IMG/VR virus record: IMGVR_UViG_3300042392_002258
Coordinates: 1 to 41,371 of that record
Length of the DNA stretch: 41,371 nucleotides
Source: a virus
Strand: one strand, 5' to 3'
Shown: one piece after another, positions 39,801 to 41,371 of the stretch
How the letters are laid out: each line of letters starts with the position of its first letter
Position numbering within the stretch: position 1 is the first letter of the stretch
Notes under the pieces: generated by a model
What the model was told of the DNA's origin: nothing
The model's database searches: none
The model's input: the letters and a program-made list of their open reading frames with translations, nothing else
Position numbers and translations under genes: made by a program

Positions 39801-41371
39801 CTGATCGGGCTCGCCCGGCAGGCGGCGCAAGGACAAGGCGGTGCCGCGCGTGTTCCGATTGCGCGCATGGGTGAGGTGAGGTATGATTTGGGCAATGAAG
39901 AAACAACCCAAGCGGAGGAAACCCAAAAAGGTGGTGTATCCAATCGGGGAAGAGGGTCTCAAAACAGGTCAGCTAAGCGGTCCCGGCGAGGGTTGATGTT
40001 CTCGCTGCCGCCTAGGGCGGTTCAGGGGTACTTCGATGCCAGTGCGGTGCCGGCGGAGAAGATCGCAGCCAACCCTGCCGACGCCGCAGGACTGGGGTCC
40101 ATCACGGCAACGCAACCGTTTGATGCGGAGCAATGGAAAGAAAGAAGAGCGAAGGCTGAACGGGTTTGGAGAGGACTGGTGGACGGTTGGCCTTCACTGC
40201 TTCCGGAAGCCCTTGAGGCACTCGATCAGGGGCCGGTCTCCAGCCTCATGCATGGGCTGATCTCGCGCGAAATCCCGTCGTGGGACGTGCGGGGTGCGGT
40301 GATTGAATCGCCGGCGGACATTCTGGCGCTGACCCATGCCGTTCGCTCGCCGTTTGTGGAAAGCTTGAAACTGCTGGTGGTGGGTGATGACGGGACCGTC
40401 GTGGGGTCACGCATCGTGACGGTCGGAACGCTCGACCAGACCTCCGCTCACGCTCGGGAGTTGTTTGCTGCGATGGAGTCAATCCTTGAAGGGCATACCG
40501 GGAAGATCCGCGGGTGGATGATTTCCCACAACCATCCTGGCGGACAGGTTACCCCGTCGTCTGCCGACGTGAGGTTCACTCGACTATTGCAGGATGCGGC
40601 GGAAATGTACGGAATTCCGCTCCTCGACCACGTCGTCACAAACGGGACTAGGTATTACAGCTTTCTGGAAAAGGGACTGCTCACAATGCCGCCGGTGTCG
40701 GGGCCGAAAGATAAACGGTTGGGAGTCAGGAAAATGAGGGACAAGCCGGAATGGCAGAGGCAAATTAACCCTCAACAAGCTGAATGGGAAGTGGTGGACC
40801 GTGGATTGCGCCCCGAGTTGACTCCGGATGTGTTGCGCGAGTTGGCGCTTAACGCCACCTCCACAGACCCAAATCACATTCATCTGGTTTACATCAGTAC
40901 TCGGAACCAGATAATCGCTGTTGAGCGAGTAAAGGAGACCACCCCTGCCGTCGTGATCCAGGCAGCCATGCGAGGCGTTGGGCGTGAGGGGGCAGCTGGA
41001 GTTGCATTGATTCTGAATGGCGACTACCAAAAGGGCGCATCAATGAGTTCCAGTCGCGAACTGGTGCGGCTTTTTCAGGATCGGTTGCGGGCTGCAAACA
41101 TAAACCCCGTAGATGCCGCGCAGCGGAACAACCCGGCTACCTATCGCGAGTTGGGGCTAATGGATTCGAGCCCGCTGGCGTCGCAGCCAATCCGGATGAC
41201 TGCCGCGGCGGACCGGGTGAGCAATCTGGAGGGCATGACGATGGCGGATGTGGAGCGGAGTACAGCAGGTCAGAGTTTCGGCGACCTGCAGCGCTTGATC
41301 GACCGTGTGGCAGACGCTTTCGGCGTGCCCATCGTGTCGCGTAAGCCGGTGGTGGGTGGATGGAAGGAGGA
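36840..41371 (+). CDS. Giant polyvalent phage protein, N-terminal 1,510 residues (continues at 1-6055)
   Basis: The ATG overlaps the preceding TGA and the frame is open to the window end. Residues 1-290 are helical; around 290-560 come glycine/alanine-rich hydrophobic stretches (GFFGGLSFAAGG) of the kind seen in ejected proteins. At 887-892 HERVGH is a zincin-like HExxGH motif, one residue longer than the classical HExxH. Residues about 1100-1270 are a RadC/JAB domain: HNH (H1230, H1232) then S1240 and D1243 give the JAMM pattern HxHx7Sx2D. A related beta-rich segment follows (LVYISTRNQIIAVERV). The first PLAS motif is at 1445. Proteins that join peptidase, JAB and nucleic-acid enzymes are known as polyvalent proteins and are injected to counter host defences. 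A short nested ORF (39895-39996) interrupts the coding character here. Confidence 0.8.
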   Translation, partial: MTTIPTLDELLSYQPAEGPPISYQERLSAISKWKTDLETIGRDVAAKGEIPPEKVWSEDARLEADIQKAVPALRQQAFEDAFAAEFPDPAERQVVAQTLAETAAQNQGRLQPAISMRPDWEEKVTRAEAVWMDPQWDQFQGKSGGVSGDLVLGGNRLGALAVRPRGNGFEALVENAAGEKSLRQMPGIEEIRRRARDDFDKVEKGLFAAMGRVESARDAMVTLDPAMEREYDNRLQDLQTIERAEPSVAARLWMARQLKDDPSFTSAIPGANLDSISDVRAWASQFTARPLLGMLRSFAQAGDAVLPGPSRIDPAAVDAMTPGALGNRVEAMGVDGSQGDVPIADQLSQGVESMATLMLPGGAARPASGLALRMLGRVSPAARAAEELGAVARGVETATAIGQAAPYAGMYTASFGSRSGDAEAQAQAAEASGDQAQADRIRRWSLLSSAAGAAVDTAVERIFPEERLVTGGLRATARRTAMAPVQEAAEEFIAAGINNPIRDAAGQSQEDPFAAAKGGFFGGLSFAAGGAARGIGQAIAARSIAAPEVDDSAPAQQQDGVSVIVPPAAPAQTPSPAPAAAPVAQEPVVAADQMTAGPRTLADVAERAGRTTPAEETVSELPETLMEQRARVVSGVQSAMLVPGVEQLPAELAPREGEPLVVVPTQDGLLITRPENAEAAATLVAEGRTGDALGYGVPRRPAQPTAAVVLRNAQGIEVQAAEIDEGTRVQVVAAFQERAQPGDSVTVEPREFVAAQRGGLAPMGPAPQARQNAGPVAGLLLPPQDIPRGAVTEAAMPQDAAAAVQQLNQEMPGLVNPEQLVIAQNGTTFAATGGLQAMPNLLRAGDGINQAEGYYDPGTGVSVVFLDQVVRRPGETQAAAVARVIIHERVGHAGFFVMMGDADFARRWKALARQVPAAELAELRARGYSHLGAEALAWEWFASKAEQDGKAQLGGLVSRMMAAVRAWLDKLMRRISRRAATNAEVRELIGLARQAAQGQGGAARVPIARMGEVRYDLGNEETTQAEETQKGGVSNRGRGSQNRSAKRSRRGLMFSLPPRAVQGYFDASAVPAEKIAANPADAAGLGSITATQPFDAEQWKERRAKAERVWRGLVDGWPSLLPEALEALDQGPVSSLMHGLISREIPSWDVRGAVIESPADILALTHAVRSPFVESLKLLVVGDDGTVVGSRIVTVGTLDQTSAHARELFAAMESILEGHTGKIRGWMISHNHPGGQVTPSSADVRFTRLLQDAAEMYGIPLLDHVVTNGTRYYSFLEKGLLTMPPVSGPKDKRLGVRKMRDKPEWQRQINPQQAEWEVVDRGLRPELTPDVLRELALNATSTDPNHIHLVYISTRNQIIAVERVKETTPAVVIQAAMRGVGREGAAGVALILNGDYQKGASMSSSRELVRLFQDRLRAANINPVDAAQRNNPATYRELGLMDSSPLASQPIRMTAAADRVSNLEGMTMADVERSTAGQSFGDLQRLIDRVADAFGVPIVSRKPVVGGWKE
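39895..39996 (+). CDS. Nested +1-frame mini-ORF (33 aa) inside the giant gene
   Basis: A 33-codon ORF beginning MKKQPKRRKPKKVV and ending LSGPGEG, with a stop that overlaps an ATG of the giant frame (TGATG at 39994-39998, where MFSLPP begins). The giant frame here is a low-complexity N/T/Q/E/G/R/S stretch. A GAGGTGAGGT sequence lies about 15 bases upstream. Its very basic head and clean stop-start overlap look like a real small gene followed by an internal start. Too short to be certain. Confidence 0.4.
   Translation: MKKQPKRRKPKKVVYPIGEEGLKTGQLSGPGEG
39996..41371 (+). other. Possible internal start of the RadC/JAB part of the giant gene
   Basis: ATG at 39996 is in the giant frame and overlaps the stop of the nested mini-ORF by the TGATG pattern used elsewhere in this genome. 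A product starting here (MFSLPPRAVQG) would lead with the RadC/JAB domain. The FSL motif at such starts is also common as a linker motif in polyvalent proteins, so this may be only a linker. Confidence 0.3.

Noticed and set aside
1-41371. tRNA genes
   Set aside because: No stretch with a convincing T-loop (GGTTCGANNC) in cloverleaf context was seen; the GTTCGAG hits lie in coding frames.

Overview
The window looks like a complete genome of a temperate, podovirus-like tailed phage, opened inside its largest gene. Its genes are dense, mostly overlap by 4 bp, and use Shine-Dalgarno-like GGAGG/GAGGA starts in many places. Base composition is clearly G+C-rich (about 60% by eye). No host gene, tRNA or rRNA was found. 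The reading frame that runs off the right edge (from 36840) joins exactly onto the frame open at the left edge (codons from base 2, stop at 6055). The joined ORF would be 3,528 codons, so the molecule is probably circular or circularly permuted at 41,371 bp. The host cannot be named; the M15 endolysin and the lipobox-bearing lysis protein fit a Gram-negative, G+C-rich bacterium.

Layout. 36840->41371/1->6055 (+): giant polyvalent virion-type protein with a zincin-like motif, a RadC/JAB domain, an HhH-GPD DNA-glycosylase-like domain, a GNAT-like domain and a long C-terminal LPD-type region. 6303-7625 (+): tyrosine recombinase. 7622-12415 (-): a leftward operon of 13 small genes, ten consecutive junctions being 4-bp overlaps. 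It encodes a ribbon-helix-helix regulator, a Zn-ribbon/HTH protein, several Zn-ribbon miniproteins, a Lar-like antirestriction protein, a MazG-like protein, a tRNA-guanine-transglycosylase-fold protein resembling DpdA, and a PP-loop (PAPS-reductase/DndC-type) enzyme. 12416-12492: a symmetric divergent control region with two inverted operators and back-to-back promoters. 12493-14392 (+): a second small-gene operon led by another RHH protein. 14619-18357 (+): replication module (HTH protein, DEDD exonuclease, O-like initiator with internal iterons, DnaB helicase). 18362-36843 (+): packaging, head, connector, tail fibres, lysis and internal virion proteins.

How it works together. Integrase and the divergent RHH switch indicate a lysogeny decision. 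The replication block has the lambda-like layout of an initiator gene carrying its own iteron origin followed by a replicative helicase. The structural block runs TerL, portal, scaffold, capsid, connector, fibres, endolysin, tail hub and ejection-type proteins, and ends in the giant protein, whose place suggests it is packaged and ejected with DNA. The leftward operon looks like an early takeover/anti-defence cluster; the TGT-like and PP-loop pair suggests guanine modification in DNA.

Most unusual: (1) three short ORFs in the +1 frame nested inside the giant gene, which look more coding than the giant frame at those places; (2) a PLAS motif repeated four times in the giant protein; (3) the DpdA-like/PP-loop pair; (4) a start-associated repeat at three gene boundaries; (5) the symmetric operator/promoter; (6) the iteron origin.
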